Source of the DNA: CAYJBH01 sp964369965
GTDB taxonomy: Bacteria; Bacillota; Clostridia; Oscillospirales; Ruminococcaceae
Length of the DNA stretch: 64,000 bases
Direction of reading: 5' to 3'
Assembly (NCBI GenBank): GCA_964369965.1
Contig: CAYJGF010000002.1
Location: 124,001 to 188,000 of the forward strand
Numbering within the stretch: position 1 is the stretch's first letter; each line of letters starts with the position of its first letter. Below the pieces are notes generated by a model. It saw nothing but the letters and a program-made list of their open reading frames with translations, had not been told where the DNA came from and searched no databases. Below are positions 48,766 through 57,415 of this stretch, piece by piece. The translations under genes and the position numbers were made by a program.

Positions 48766-49740
48766 TTGACATACGGTTTTAGAACTGCACGGTATGACGA
48801 GCAGTCCGATATCACCGACTTTCTCAACAAGCACTGGGGCGAAAAACATCCTCTTTTAAATAACGAGCGTTTGAAGGAACATTATTTTTGTGACGACGGC
48901 AACTTTAATTTTGCTCTGTGCACCGCAGGGGAGGATATTGCCGCGGTTGCCGGGTTTATCTACTCCTCACGGGATAAAAAAAGCGCTTTTATCAGCATCT
49001 GGTGCGCCGATGCGACCTATAGCGGCGCAGGGCTGGAGCTTATGGATAGGATGAGGGATTTGATCGGCGTCGACATGATATGCTGTAATAATATCCGCCC
49101 GAAAACCATACCTTTTTATGAGTTTTTAGGATACTCGGCAGGCAAATTCACCCATGCATATATGCTCGCCGACCGTGATGATTACAAACTCGCGGTGGTT
49201 AAAAATAAAAAGGTATTACCCCCCTGCGAGAGTGATGCAAAACTTATCCCAATAGATTATATTGACGATAATACACTGAAAATGTTATGCAAAAACCTTG
49301 CGGTGAAAAAGGATGCGAAATATATAAAGCACCGATATATCGACTACCCTTTTGCAGAATACAAACTGTATGAGTTAAATGACGGATTGACCAGTGCGGT
49401 CATTGCATTCAGGTCTATATCGGCAAACGGTGTCATGGCGATAAAATTGGTCGACTTTATCGGAGAGCCGAAAGACGTTGTCCACCTTGGTCAACCGCTA
49501 AAAATATTGATGGAGGAGAGCGGTGCCGAATTTGTCGAGTTTTATAACGTCGGTATTTCCCGGGAAATATTAGAGCGTGCCGGTTTTGCGATACGAGACG
49601 AGCAGGACAATAACATTATCCCGACCTATCTCGTGCCACCCGACATTAAAAATGTAGATTTTTATTATTTTACCGACAGGGTTGACGGTTTTTCCATGTA
49701 CAGAGCGGACGGTGACGGAGACCGCCCGATTGTAATATAA
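48766..49740 (+). CDS. GNAT-like acyltransferase of the FkbH cluster
   Basis: A 324-residue protein. The N-terminal half looks like a GNAT fold (FNFALCTAGEDIAAVAGFIYSS, FISIWCADATYSGAGLELMDRM, then YEFLGYSAGKF). The C-terminal half repeats a related layout (YKLYELNDGLTSAVIAFRSI, VEFYNVGISREILERAGF). It probably transfers the finished acyl group to an amine or hydroxyl. A TTG start at 48766 is supported by GGAGGGG just before; a longer in-frame ATG would lie inside the SDR gene. It overlaps nothing but is one base from the SDR stop. Near-copies of the palindrome are at 49387 and 49478. Confidence 0.72.
   Translation: MTYGFRTARYDEQSDITDFLNKHWGEKHPLLNNERLKEHYFCDDGNFNFALCTAGEDIAAVAGFIYSSRDKKSAFISIWCADATYSGAGLELMDRMRDLIGVDMICCNNIRPKTIPFYEFLGYSAGKFTHAYMLADRDDYKLAVVKNKKVLPPCESDAKLIPIDYIDDNTLKMLCKNLAVKKDAKYIKHRYIDYPFAEYKLYELNDGLTSAVIAFRSISANGVMAIKLVDFIGEPKDVVHLGQPLKILMEESGAEFVEFYNVGISREILERAGFAIRDEQDNNIIPTYLVPPDIKNVDFYYFTDRVDGFSMYRADGDGDRPIVI
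49387..49403. repeat. TTGACC-N5-GGTCAA palindrome, one mismatch
   Basis: Spacer agtgc, last base T, in the GNAT-like gene. Confidence 0.55.
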
Positions 49741-49766
49741 TATCACAAGAAAGGAATACACTACCG

Positions 49767-51032
49767 ATGCTATATAGCAAATTTACAAAACAACAACTGA
49801 ATACAGAACTTGCACAATTAAAGGAAGATTTTACAAAAATAAAGGAGCTCGGGTTAAAGCTCGACATGTCGAGGGGCAAGCCGGAGGGAAAACAACTCGA
49901 TCTCTCGATGGGTTTGCTTGAAATAAAGCAGACGCACTCACGTGATGGCATTGATGTGCGAAACTACGGCAACTTAGAGGGTTTGCCGGAGGCGCGTGAA
50001 TTTTTTGCCGACCTTATGGACTGCGATAGTGAGGAGGTTATTGCCGGCGGAAACTCCAGCCTCAACCTTATGTATATTGCCTTTGAAATATGGTGGAGAA
50101 AGGGTTTTGGCGACGGTCCCGCCCTTTCCGGCCTTGATAAAGTCAAGGTTCTCTGCCCCTCACCCGGATACGATCGCCACTTCACAATTATGGAACATTT
50201 CGGGATCGAAATGATACCGGTTGCAATGACAAAAGACGGTCCCGACATGGACGAGGTGGAAAAGTTGGTCGCGAGCGACGAGTGCATCAAGGGGATTTGG
50301 TGCATACCGCAATACTCCAATCCGCAGGGTTATGTCTACAGCGACGAGACGGTGGAGCGCCTGTGTAAGATGACGACCGCCGCCGCCGATTTTAAAATAT
50401 TGTGGGACAATGCCTATTGTGTGCATCATCTGACAGACAACCCGACCCTCATAAAACCGCTACTTGCCGAGGCAAAAAAAGCCGGCACGGCACAGCGTGT
50501 TTTGATGTTCTGCTCCACCAGCAAGATAACCTTTGCCGGCGCCGGCGTTGGAGCGATAGGAGCCTCCAAGGAGAACATATCCTACATATTAAAGAACATG
50601 AACCCCATGACCATCAGCTTTGATAAGGTCAATCAGCTCCGCCATGTACTATATTTAAAGGACAAAAAAACGGTGGTGGAGCATATGAAAAAACACGCCG
50701 AGCTTTTAAACCCGAAGTTTGATTTGTGTGAAAAACATTTCAACAGCGATCTTGCGGTTTGTGGCAAGCTAATCAGCTTTACAGTCCCTAAGGGCGGATA
50801 TTTTATCAACTTTGAGGCAATGCTCGGCACCGCAAAGAGATGTGTCGCGCTTTGCAAAGAGGCAGGAGTTGTCTTAACACCTGCCGGTGCGTCCTATCCC
50901 TACGGCAAAGACCCCGAGGACAGACATATCCGCATTGCGCCGACCTTCCCACCGCTTTCCGAGCTGGAGCAGGCGTTGCAGGTGTTCACACTCGCGGTGA
51001 GGATAGCGACGGTGGAGGAATTAATTAAATAA
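49767..51032 (+). CDS. PLP-dependent aminotransferase (aspartate aminotransferase-like)
   Basis: A 421-residue fold-type I enzyme of the aspartate aminotransferase subgroup Ic type. The N-terminus has KLDMSRGKPEGKQLDLSMGLLE. The PLP Lys is in FCSTSKITFAGAGVG, with the preceding WDNAYCVHHL cofactor Asp and PQYSNPQGYVYSDE. The C-terminal Arg is in DRHIRIAPTFP. It moves an amino group between an amino acid and a keto acid; substrate probably Asp or aromatic amino acids. AAAGGA precedes the ATG. It lies 26 bases after the GNAT-like gene. Confidence 0.92.
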   Translation: MLYSKFTKQQLNTELAQLKEDFTKIKELGLKLDMSRGKPEGKQLDLSMGLLEIKQTHSRDGIDVRNYGNLEGLPEAREFFADLMDCDSEEVIAGGNSSLNLMYIAFEIWWRKGFGDGPALSGLDKVKVLCPSPGYDRHFTIMEHFGIEMIPVAMTKDGPDMDEVEKLVASDECIKGIWCIPQYSNPQGYVYSDETVERLCKMTTAAADFKILWDNAYCVHHLTDNPTLIKPLLAEAKKAGTAQRVLMFCSTSKITFAGAGVGAIGASKENISYILKNMNPMTISFDKVNQLRHVLYLKDKKTVVEHMKKHAELLNPKFDLCEKHFNSDLAVCGKLISFTVPKGGYFINFEAMLGTAKRCVALCKEAGVVLTPAGASYPYGKDPEDRHIRIAPTFPPLSELEQALQVFTLAVRIATVEELIK

Positions 51033-51058
51033 TTTCACAAAAATTTACCTCCATGGGA

Positions 51059-51087
51059 TTGACTGATTGTCAATTATTCGCTATAAT
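51059..51087 (+). promoter_or_regulatory. sigma-A-type promoter for secDF
   Basis: TTGACT (51059-51064), 17 bases, TATAAT (51082-51087), 35 bases before the secD start. Confidence 0.7.
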
Positions 51088-51122
51088 TAAAAAGTTAGAT
51101 ATTTGAGGAATTTTAAAAAGAT

Positions 51123-52529
51123 ATGAAAAAAACCGGAAGAATATGGTTTTTCGTTGTCGCGATCTTTATAATTGCTCTTGCATACACTGCGTTTTTCGGT
51201 GTTTCCACCTTTTACGGTGACACCGAGACTCAGTATATCAAGGGTGCAGATGACATACGATTCGGCATCGACATCAGGGGTGGTGTTGACGTGACATTTA
51301 TGCCTGCTGATGGATATGATGCGACCGACGAACAGCTGGACAGTGCCGAGAGTGTTATAGAGACACGACTTGTGTCACTGAATATCACCGACTATGAGCT
51401 CTATCTTGACTATAATATGGATAGGATCATACTGCGTTTTCCCTGGCGCACCGACGAGACCGAGTTTAACCCCGAGGCCGCCATTGCGGAGCTTGGGGCG
51501 ACTGCTGTGCTCACCTTCCGCGAGGGCACCGAGACGGACGAATTTGGTATGCCGAGCGGCGTCACTGCCGAGAATGTTATTCTTGACGGTGAGGATATAA
51601 TCAGTGCTACTGCCGGTTATGACGAGACCGCCTCCACCGGTTCGGGGCAGTTCCTTGTAGAGCTTCGAATGAACGATGAGGGCGCTGTCTCCTTTGCCGA
51701 GGCTACCGAGCGACTTGCCGGCACCGGCTACATTTCCATATGGATGGACGACACCATCGTCTCCGCCCCGTTTGTTCAAAGTGCAATATCGGGCGGTGAG
51801 GCGATAATCACCGACATTGCCACCGCAGAGGAAGCGACCACCCTCGCGAACCAGATAAATTCCGGCTCGCTACCCTTTAAAATGTCGGCGGAGAGTTTTT
51901 CCACCATCAGCCCGACCCTCGGCGCATCGTCGTTGGAGGCTATGTTAATTGCGGCGGTTATCGCATTTATCCTTGTCGCTATCTACATTATTATATGGTA
52001 TAAGATACCCGGCGTTGTTGCTACCATTGCTCTTTTAGGGCAGACGGCGGCGACCATCGCGCTTATCTCCGGTTATTTTGTGGTGTACAACAGCTTTACG
52101 CTGACCCTGCCCGGCATCGCCGGAATTATCCTCGCAATCGGTATGGGTGTGGACGCCAACATAATCACCGCCGAGCGCATTAAAGAGGAACTTCGCTCCG
52201 GCAAGAGTCTGGACGGTGCGATAACCGCCGGCTTTGAGCGCGGACTCTCTCCCATCATCGACAGTAACGTGACCGTCATCATTGTCAGCATTATTTTAAT
52301 GGGTGCATTCGGTCCGACCAACGGGTTTTTCGCGACACTTCTCACCCCTATTTTCTTTGCGTTTGGTCCGTCCACCGCAGGAGTTATCTATTCGTTTGGC
52401 TATACGCTGTTAATCGGTGTACTGCTAAACTTCGTGATGGGTGTTTTTGCCTCCCGTATTATGCTGCGCAGTGCCTCTAAGATTAAGGCTTTGCGCAACC
52501 GCAAGTTTTTTGGCGGACTGAATAAGTAA
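51123..52529 (+). CDS. secD: protein translocase subunit SecD
   Basis: A 468-residue RND-type membrane protein. One N-terminal helix, a large extracellular domain (GIDIRGGVDVTFMPADGYD, ATAVLTFREGTE), then five C-terminal helices with the PGVVATIALLGQTAATIALISG region and the conserved IILAIGMGVDANIITAERIKEEL (Asp for proton passage). SecD and SecF pull exported proteins across the membrane. Some Gram-positives fuse SecD and SecF; here they are separate and 31 bases apart. Confidence 0.95.
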   Translation: MKKTGRIWFFVVAIFIIALAYTAFFGVSTFYGDTETQYIKGADDIRFGIDIRGGVDVTFMPADGYDATDEQLDSAESVIETRLVSLNITDYELYLDYNMDRIILRFPWRTDETEFNPEAAIAELGATAVLTFREGTETDEFGMPSGVTAENVILDGEDIISATAGYDETASTGSGQFLVELRMNDEGAVSFAEATERLAGTGYISIWMDDTIVSAPFVQSAISGGEAIITDIATAEEATTLANQINSGSLPFKMSAESFSTISPTLGASSLEAMLIAAVIAFILVAIYIIIWYKIPGVVATIALLGQTAATIALISGYFVVYNSFTLTLPGIAGIILAIGMGVDANIITAERIKEELRSGKSLDGAITAGFERGLSPIIDSNVTVIIVSIILMGAFGPTNGFFATLLTPIFFAFGPSTAGVIYSFGYTLLIGVLLNFVMGVFASRIMLRSASKIKALRNRKFFGGLNK

Positions 52530-52560
52530 ATAGACCCACAGAAAGGGAATGACAAAACAA

Positions 52561-53502
52561 ATGAAACTTGATGGACTTAATCTTGTTGCAAAACGACGCG
52601 GATTTTTTATAGTCTCCGCCGTTTTGATAGTATTGATAATCGGTTACTCCGCCATATTCGGCGTTCAGATGGACATAGAGTTTGAGGGTGGTGCACTGCT
52701 TAACTACAGCTATGTCGGTGATGTGAATGTCGAGGAGCTCACGGCGGACTTCTCCTCTTCGCTTGAGCGTGACGTCACGGTTCAGACCGGCTCTAACAGT
52801 GTGACCGGTGATAAAACGGCGGTGGTGGAACTGCCCGGCACCTCGGTGGTCTCACCCGAGACACTTACCGAGCTAAATGACATGCTCGCCGAGAAATATC
52901 CCGACAACAGCATAACCTCGCTTGAGATATCCAACGTCAACCCGACGCTCGGCGGTGAATTTTTTGCAAAGTGTTTGGTGGCGGTTGCGGCGGCTTTTGT
53001 GTTAATAATGATCTATATCGCGATACGATTTCGCAACATCGGCGGTATACCTGCCGGATTTATGGCAATCATAGCTTTAATTCACGACCTTATTATCGTG
53101 TTCGGTGTGTTCGTGATTATGGGCATACCGCTTGGCGGCAACTTTATCGCCGTCATGCTCACCATACTCGGCTACTCCATTAACGACACCGTTGTTGTCT
53201 ATGACCGCATCCGCGAGAACGAGGGCATATACAAAAACAAGATGGATTTTGAGCCGCTGGTTAACCTCAGTATAAATCAATCGCTTGTTCGTAGCCTTAA
53301 CACCACGGTATCGACCATCATTGCGCTTTCCTCCGTATCCATTGTAGCTGTTGTCTTTGGACTTGAAAGCATTTTCACCTTTTCGTTCCCACTTATCATC
53401 GGTATGCTTTCCGGTGTATACAGCACCATCTGCATAGCAGGTCCGCTGTTCGTGGAATGGGAAAATCGCAAATCCGCCAAGAAAAAAGCGGCAAAGGCAT
53501 AG
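52561..53502 (+). CDS. secF: protein translocase subunit SecF
   Basis: A 313-residue partner of SecD: first helix near residues 10-30, DIEFEGGALLNYSYVGD in the extracellular domain, and C-terminal helices with GIPAGFMAIIALIHDLIIVFG and the conserved LTILGYSINDTVVVYDRIREN. The ATG at 52561 fits AAAGGG upstream; an ATG four codons earlier is too close to it. Confidence 0.95.
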   Translation: MKLDGLNLVAKRRGFFIVSAVLIVLIIGYSAIFGVQMDIEFEGGALLNYSYVGDVNVEELTADFSSSLERDVTVQTGSNSVTGDKTAVVELPGTSVVSPETLTELNDMLAEKYPDNSITSLEISNVNPTLGGEFFAKCLVAVAAAFVLIMIYIAIRFRNIGGIPAGFMAIIALIHDLIIVFGVFVIMGIPLGGNFIAVMLTILGYSINDTVVVYDRIRENEGIYKNKMDFEPLVNLSINQSLVRSLNTTVSTIIALSSVSIVAVVFGLESIFTFSFPLIIGMLSGVYSTICIAGPLFVEWENRKSAKKKAAKA

Positions 53503-53510
53503 TTTGAGCC

Positions 53511-54302
53511 ATGAAGATAGGAGTTTCCACCGCCTGTTTTTACCCCGAGAGGACGCATGACGCCCTCAATACACTTGTGAATAACGGGGTGAGGGATATT
53601 GAGGTTTTTTTTAATACCGACAGTGAAACCTCGGCGAGGAGCCTTGAAAATATCGCAAAGACAGTCTCGGTCGCCGGTTGCAATATTTGTGCCGTGCACC
53701 CCTATCACTGTGCTTTTGATTGGTTTTATCTTTTCACCGGTTATGAGGATAGGATATCCGACGGCATTGCGATGTATGAGCGATTTTTCGATGCGGTGCG
53801 CTTTTTGGGTGTCCCGATAATGACCTTTCACGGTGAGCATAAAAACAGCTCACTGCAAGCGGAAAAAAGCTTTGAAATAATCAAACGTCTCATCGATACC
53901 GCCGCGAAATATGATATAACCCTATGTATTGAGAATGTCGCACGCAATAAACTTCGCACCGTTCGGGATATCGTTAAGATGCGTGAGTATTTTAACGATG
54001 ATATATCTTTTACTATAGATATCAAACAGGCGAGACGCTCCGGCGAGTCACCGCTCGAGTTGATAGATGCCGCCGGAGGATGTTTAAAACACCTGCATAT
54101 TAGCGCAAAAGACGCGCACAATGATTGCATAGTACCGGATATTAACGACCCTGAAATTCTTGCAATCATCGACCGACTGAATGGTATAAACTATACCGGT
54201 CATATAATAATCGAGCTGTACAAGGACGGTTACCGCGAGACAAAGGATATTATAAGCTCCTATAACGCGCTCAAAAATTTTGTAGAAATTAGTCGAATTT
54301 GA
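53511..54302 (+). CDS. TIM-barrel sugar isomerase/epimerase-like protein
   Basis: A 263-residue protein of the AP endonuclease 2/xylose isomerase-like TIM fold: ISTACFYPERTHDALNTL-like start (GVSTACFYPERT), CAVHPYHCAFDW, MTFHGEHKNSSL, CIENVARNKLRTVRD, FTIDIKQARRSGE and GHIIIELYKDGY. Conserved His, Glu and Asp could bind metal. Substrate unknown. It starts 8 bases after secF with no strong ribosome binding site. Confidence 0.8.
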   Translation: MKIGVSTACFYPERTHDALNTLVNNGVRDIEVFFNTDSETSARSLENIAKTVSVAGCNICAVHPYHCAFDWFYLFTGYEDRISDGIAMYERFFDAVRFLGVPIMTFHGEHKNSSLQAEKSFEIIKRLIDTAAKYDITLCIENVARNKLRTVRDIVKMREYFNDDISFTIDIKQARRSGESPLELIDAAGGCLKHLHISAKDAHNDCIVPDINDPEILAIIDRLNGINYTGHIIIELYKDGYRETKDIISSYNALKNFVEISRI

Positions 54303-54368
54303 ACCCCTATCTTTTATCGACGTCACAGGTTATAATTAAACTGTAGAAATCGATTAAGAGGGGAAACC

Positions 54369-54665
54369 ATGGAAAATTATCAACTGCTCGAACGCAACGA
54401 GATTATCGAAAACAACACCAAACTCTGTTACAGACTGCTTTTGGTTGATGCCGCATACTGTCTGTCAGTCTCTATAAACGATGTCAGTTATTATGTCGAT
54501 AACTTCACCGTCAACCTTAATTTTGCTCTATATGTATACAATAAACTGGTTGATGGCAGAGTCCATCCCTGCCACCTGCGTGATGTCATTGCTGACTTTC
54601 TGGCGGAGTATGACCCCAATATGAGCTACCCTGTCACGAATGACAAAATTATACAGTTTCAATGA
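54369..54665 (+). CDS. small conserved protein, DUF6514-like
   Basis: A 98-residue protein with the pattern of a small Clostridia family I recall as DUF6514: YRLLLVDAAYCLSVSINDVS, a middle VNLNFALYVYNKLVDGRVHPCHLRDVIADFLAEY. Soluble, no known function. AGAGGGG precedes the ATG. Assignment to the family is from memory of the pattern. Confidence 0.6.
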   Translation: MENYQLLERNEIIENNTKLCYRLLLVDAAYCLSVSINDVSYYVDNFTVNLNFALYVYNKLVDGRVHPCHLRDVIADFLAEYDPNMSYPVTNDKIIQFQ

Positions 54666-54720
54666 TGCCTGAAATTTAAGCGAGTTATATTTTAGGCAGA
54701 TTGATATCGGGAGTTTGCCT

Positions 54721-55425
54721 ATGAATATACACCAAGGACATCGTAAAAGAATGCGAGAACTATACCATAATGCAGGTCTTGACTCTCTGCCGGAGCACAC
54801 CGTTCTCGAAATTATGCTCTATTATGCAATACCGCAGGGGAACACCAACGAACTTGCACATGAGCTTATAAATCATTTTGGCAGTATACAGGGTGTGTTC
54901 GATGCGAGCTATGATGAGCTTTTGAATTTTAAGGGTCTCGGCGAGGTCTCCGCCACCATGTTCAAGTTTGTGCCGGAGGTGACATCGTATGTGTTAAGTC
55001 GAAAGGCTTTACAGCGCGGCAAGGTCTCGTCCGGTGTTGAGGCAGGGGAGTATTTTACCGCCCGCCTTTTAAATGCCAAGGTGGAAGAGCTTCATATGAT
55101 GAGTCTCGACGCTCGCGGCAATATTATTAAATGCACCAAAATGCATGAGGGCACCGTCAATGTGGTGCAGATAGTGACGAGGAAAATCATGGCGGAGGCA
55201 TTGTCCACCAACGCCTCGGCGATCATACTCGCGCACAATCACCCGTCCGGTGTGACCATCCCCTCCACCAACGATGTCTTTGTGACCAAAACGCTCTACA
55301 ATGTGCTGTACCAATCAGATATATTTATGATGGATCATATGATAGTGTCCGGGAACAACTTCTCCTCCATGAGGGAGCTGGGGTGGTTTGACGGACTTCC
55401 TGTTTTTAGTGATGATATATTATGA
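54721..55425 (+). CDS. radC: RadC-like JAB-domain DNA repair protein
   Basis: A 234-residue protein. N-terminal UPF0758 helix-hairpin-helix region (HRKRMRELYHNAGLDSLPEHTVLEIMLYY, FKGLGEVSATMF) and a C-terminal JAB1/MPN metal-binding site LAHNHPSGVTIPSTND (HxHx7SxxD-type). The role in repair is uncertain despite the name. The ATG at 54721 has GGGAG upstream. The stop overlaps uvrB by 4 bases. Confidence 0.93.
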   Translation: MNIHQGHRKRMRELYHNAGLDSLPEHTVLEIMLYYAIPQGNTNELAHELINHFGSIQGVFDASYDELLNFKGLGEVSATMFKFVPEVTSYVLSRKALQRGKVSSGVEAGEYFTARLLNAKVEELHMMSLDARGNIIKCTKMHEGTVNVVQIVTRKIMAEALSTNASAIILAHNHPSGVTIPSTNDVFVTKTLYNVLYQSDIFMMDHMIVSGNNFSSMRELGWFDGLPVFSDDIL

Positions 55426-57401
55426 CGGATAATCAGATTTTCAAACTCACCTCCGAGTATAAACCCACCGGCGACCAGCCGCAGGCTATTGACGCGTTGG
55501 TCGAGGGGTTATCGCTCGGATACGATAGGCAGACACTCCTCGGCGTGACCGGCAGTGGCAAGACTTTCACCGTTGCCAACGTCATCGCGAGGGTGAACCG
55601 CCCGACGCTGGTGCTTGCCCACAACAAGATACTGGCGGCGCAGCTATGCACCGAACTGCGTGAGCTTTTCCCCGACAATGCGGTGGAATATTTCGTCTCC
55701 TATTACGACTACTATCAGCCGGAGGCCTATATTCCCTCCACCGATACCTATATCGAAAAGGACAGCTCCATAAATGACGAGATAGATAAGCTGCGCCACA
55801 GTGCAACCGCCTCACTTTCCGAGCGTCGGGACGTTATTATTGTTGCGAGTGTATCCTGTATCTATTCTCTCGGCGATCCCATCGACTATCGCAGTATGGT
55901 CATCTCACTGCGCACCGGTTCTAACATAGGTCGGGACGGTTTGACACGGCGGCTTGTGGATCTGCAATATGAGCGCAACGATATTAATTTCAGCCGCAAC
56001 AAGTTCCGCGTGCGCGGCGATGTTGTGGAGATATACCCTGCCTACGCCGCCGAGGTGGCGATAAGGGTGGAGTTTTTCGGAGACGATGTGGAGCGGATAA
56101 GTGAGATAACGCCGCTGACCGGTGAGCGCAAATGCGAGGTTTCCCACGTATGTATCTATCCTGCCTCCCACTACATTGTCCCGAGGGAAAAGATGAACGA
56201 GGCGATAAGGGAAATTCGAGAGGAGACTGATGTACAGGTTAAATCCTTTACAGAAGATGGCAAGCTGATAGAGGCACAGCGCATTGCACAACGGGTCAAC
56301 TATGATATAGAAATGCTCACCGAAATCGGGATATGCAAGGGCATCGAGAACTATTCGAGGGTGCTGTCCCGTCGAGCGCCGGGGAGTATCCCCTCGACGC
56401 TGCTCGACTATTTTCCGGATGATTATCTTGTAATAATCGACGAATCACATGTTATGTTGCCGCAACTTCACGCCATGTACGGCGGTGATTATGCTCGAAA
56501 GAAAAACCTTGTGGAATTCGGCTTCCGCCTCCCCTCCGCCTTTGACAATCGACCGCTTAAATATGAGGAGATTGACGAGCGGTTCGGGCAGACTATATAC
56601 GTCAGCGCCACCCCAGCGCCGTATGAGCGTGAGCGCTCAAAGCGCATAGCGGAGCAGATTATCCGCCCGACCGGACTTATCGACCCGGAAATTTCGGTGC
56701 GACCGACAAGCGGGCAGATAGATGACCTTTTATCCGAGATTAACGAGACCATCGAGAAAGGTCAACGGATACTGGTCACCACCCTCACCAAAAAGATGGC
56801 GGAGGATTTGACCGACTTTTTGATAGGGCACGACATCAAGGCGAAGTATATGCACCACGAAATAGACACCTTTGAGCGCATCAACCTTATTCGTGACCTG
56901 CGCGGTGGCGGTATCGATGTTATCGTCGGTATCAACCTACTTCGTGAGGGGCTCGATCTGCCGGAGGTCTCGCTGATAGCGATACTGGACGCCGATAAGG
57001 AGGGGTTCTTGCGCAGTGAATCGTCGCTCATTCAGACGATAGGGCGCGCCGCGAGGAACGCCGAGGGACGTGTCATAATGTACGGCGATTCGCTCACCGG
57101 CTCGATGGAACGGGCAATAACCGAGACGGAGCGCCGACGCAATATCCAAAAAGAGTACAACGACCGACACGGGATCACCCCCAAAACGATAATCAAGAGC
57201 CTTTCCGATAATACTATAAGCATATCAAGCGATGCGAAGGAGACGTTTGAGGGTCGCCGTCTGTCGCGCGCCGAGCGGGAAAAGGCGATAGACCAGCTCA
57301 CCCGTGAGATGAAAGAGGCGGCGAGGATGTTGGAGTTTGAGCACGCGGCATTCCTGCGCGATCGGATAGAGGCACTTCGCAAGGGCGAAAAGATAGACTA
57401 A
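55422..57401 (+). CDS. uvrB: excinuclease ABC subunit B
   Basis: A 659-residue helicase-like repair protein. Walker A is LGVTGSGKTFTVAN near residue 38, the beta-hairpin has YYDYYQPEAYIPSTDTYIEKD, Walker B is VIIDESH, motif VI is QTIGRAARNAEGRVIMYGD, and a C-terminal UVR motif (MKEAARMLEFEHAAFLRDRI) is intact. It verifies damage and places UvrC. Coupled to radC upstream and 14 bases before uvrA. Confidence 0.97.
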   Translation: MTDNQIFKLTSEYKPTGDQPQAIDALVEGLSLGYDRQTLLGVTGSGKTFTVANVIARVNRPTLVLAHNKILAAQLCTELRELFPDNAVEYFVSYYDYYQPEAYIPSTDTYIEKDSSINDEIDKLRHSATASLSERRDVIIVASVSCIYSLGDPIDYRSMVISLRTGSNIGRDGLTRRLVDLQYERNDINFSRNKFRVRGDVVEIYPAYAAEVAIRVEFFGDDVERISEITPLTGERKCEVSHVCIYPASHYIVPREKMNEAIREIREETDVQVKSFTEDGKLIEAQRIAQRVNYDIEMLTEIGICKGIENYSRVLSRRAPGSIPSTLLDYFPDDYLVIIDESHVMLPQLHAMYGGDYARKKNLVEFGFRLPSAFDNRPLKYEEIDERFGQTIYVSATPAPYERERSKRIAEQIIRPTGLIDPEISVRPTSGQIDDLLSEINETIEKGQRILVTTLTKKMAEDLTDFLIGHDIKAKYMHHEIDTFERINLIRDLRGGGIDVIVGINLLREGLDLPEVSLIAILDADKEGFLRSESSLIQTIGRAARNAEGRVIMYGDSLTGSMERAITETERRRNIQKEYNDRHGITPKTIIKSLSDNTISISSDAKETFEGRRLSRAEREKAIDQLTREMKEAARMLEFEHAAFLRDRIEALRKGEKID

Positions 57402-57415
57402 AAGAGGGGAAAAAC

